From the NCBI GenBank assembly GCA_015486425.1, contig WFRQ01000575.1, positions 1 through 13,497 of the forward strand: a DNA stretch of 13,497 bases. Direction: 5' to 3'. Positions 13,394 to 13,497 of this stretch are shown here, piece by piece. Position 1 is the first letter of the stretch, and each line of letters begins with the position of its first letter. The position numbers and the translations under genes were made by a program. Origin of the DNA: Deltaproteobacteria bacterium. Its GTDB lineage: Bacteria; Desulfobacterota; Dissulfuribacteria; Dissulfuribacterales; QOAL01. The notes under the pieces were generated by a model. It searched no databases. It saw nothing but the letters and a program-made list of their open reading frames with translations, and was not told the origin of the DNA.

Positions 13394-13497
13394 ATGTCAC
13401 GCTCACCTTTTTTACAGGCCATTGCAAAATTTCTATGCTTCATGATGGTTATCCAGGGATGGCCACTTATGCAGCTCAGCCACGCATACAGGTGGGA
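13394..13497 (+). CDS. N-terminus of an exported protein, partial
   Basis: An ATG preceded at five bases by a strong Shine-Dalgarno sequence (AGGAGGG 13382-13388) opens a frame that runs off the right edge after 34 codons. The start is basic (Arg3, Lys12), then hydrophobic (FLCFMMVIQGWPLMQL, about 13-28), then SHA followed by Tyr-Arg-Trp, which is a plausible signal peptidase I site. This is a signal peptide. Nothing of the mature protein is visible, so its family cannot be named. Its position in a neighbourhood of secreted proteins suggests another surface or extracellular protein. Confidence 0.75.
   Translation, partial: MSRSPFLQAIAKFLCFMMVIQGWPLMQLSHAYRW

Noticed and set aside
1..13497. 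CRISPR array, tRNA, rRNA, insertion sequence or prophage
   Set aside because: No regularly spaced repeats, cloverleaf-like sequence, rRNA segment, transposase or phage gene could be seen on either strand.

Overview
The window looks like part of a chromosome from a Gram-negative bacterium that makes large secreted surface proteins, most likely a member of the Desulfobacterota (old Deltaproteobacteria). This is inferred from protein style only: a PEP-CTERM-type exosortase substrate with a PxPIP-type tail, a giant secreted Rhs/YD-repeat protein with PKD, PA14, dockerin-like and alpha-toroid modules, and Shine-Dalgarno sites rich in G. No rRNA, tRNA, insertion sequence, phage gene or CRISPR array is visible.

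Layout, left to right, all recognised genes on the + strand. (1) 2-97: last 31 codons of a gene whose tail resembles an alpha-toroid (terpenoid cyclase/prenyltransferase-like) repeat. (2) 98-843: a 746-base non-coding stretch rich in inverted repeats, with a perfect 18-bp palindrome, two interlocking stems and an AT-rich 3' half. (3) 844-1590: a small exported PEP-CTERM-type protein. (4) 1685-10051: a 2788-residue exported protein ordered as PKD-like, alpha-toroid split by a PA14 domain, two PKD-type domains, Fn3 split by a dockerin-like EF-hand pair, cadherin/He_PIG-like, four PKD, Ig-like, Rhs entry module, long YD-repeat region, Rhs core, and an unrecognised tail of 175 residues. (5) 10052-10409: intergenic, with inverted repeats and a 32-codon leader-like ORF that ends just before the next gene. 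(6) 10410-11699 and 11683-12957: two overlapping genes, a phosphodiesterase/nucleotide-pyrophosphatase-like protein (EboF-like) and a sugar phosphate cyclase of the 3-dehydroquinate synthase superfamily (EboD-like). (7) 12958-13393: intergenic. (8) 13394-end: the signal peptide of a further exported protein.

Genes 3 and 4, and probably the two cut-off genes at the ends, fit a cell-surface or extracellular programme. The phosphodiesterase/cyclase pair is a different kind of unit, a small-molecule biosynthesis or tailoring cassette. It carries only two of the six functions of the known ebo operon, in reversed order, and lies between two copies of a roughly 50-base imperfect direct repeat, which suggests it may have entered as a unit. 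The items most worth following are this orphan pair with its leader, the nested-domain architecture of the giant protein, and the structured region at about 220-460.
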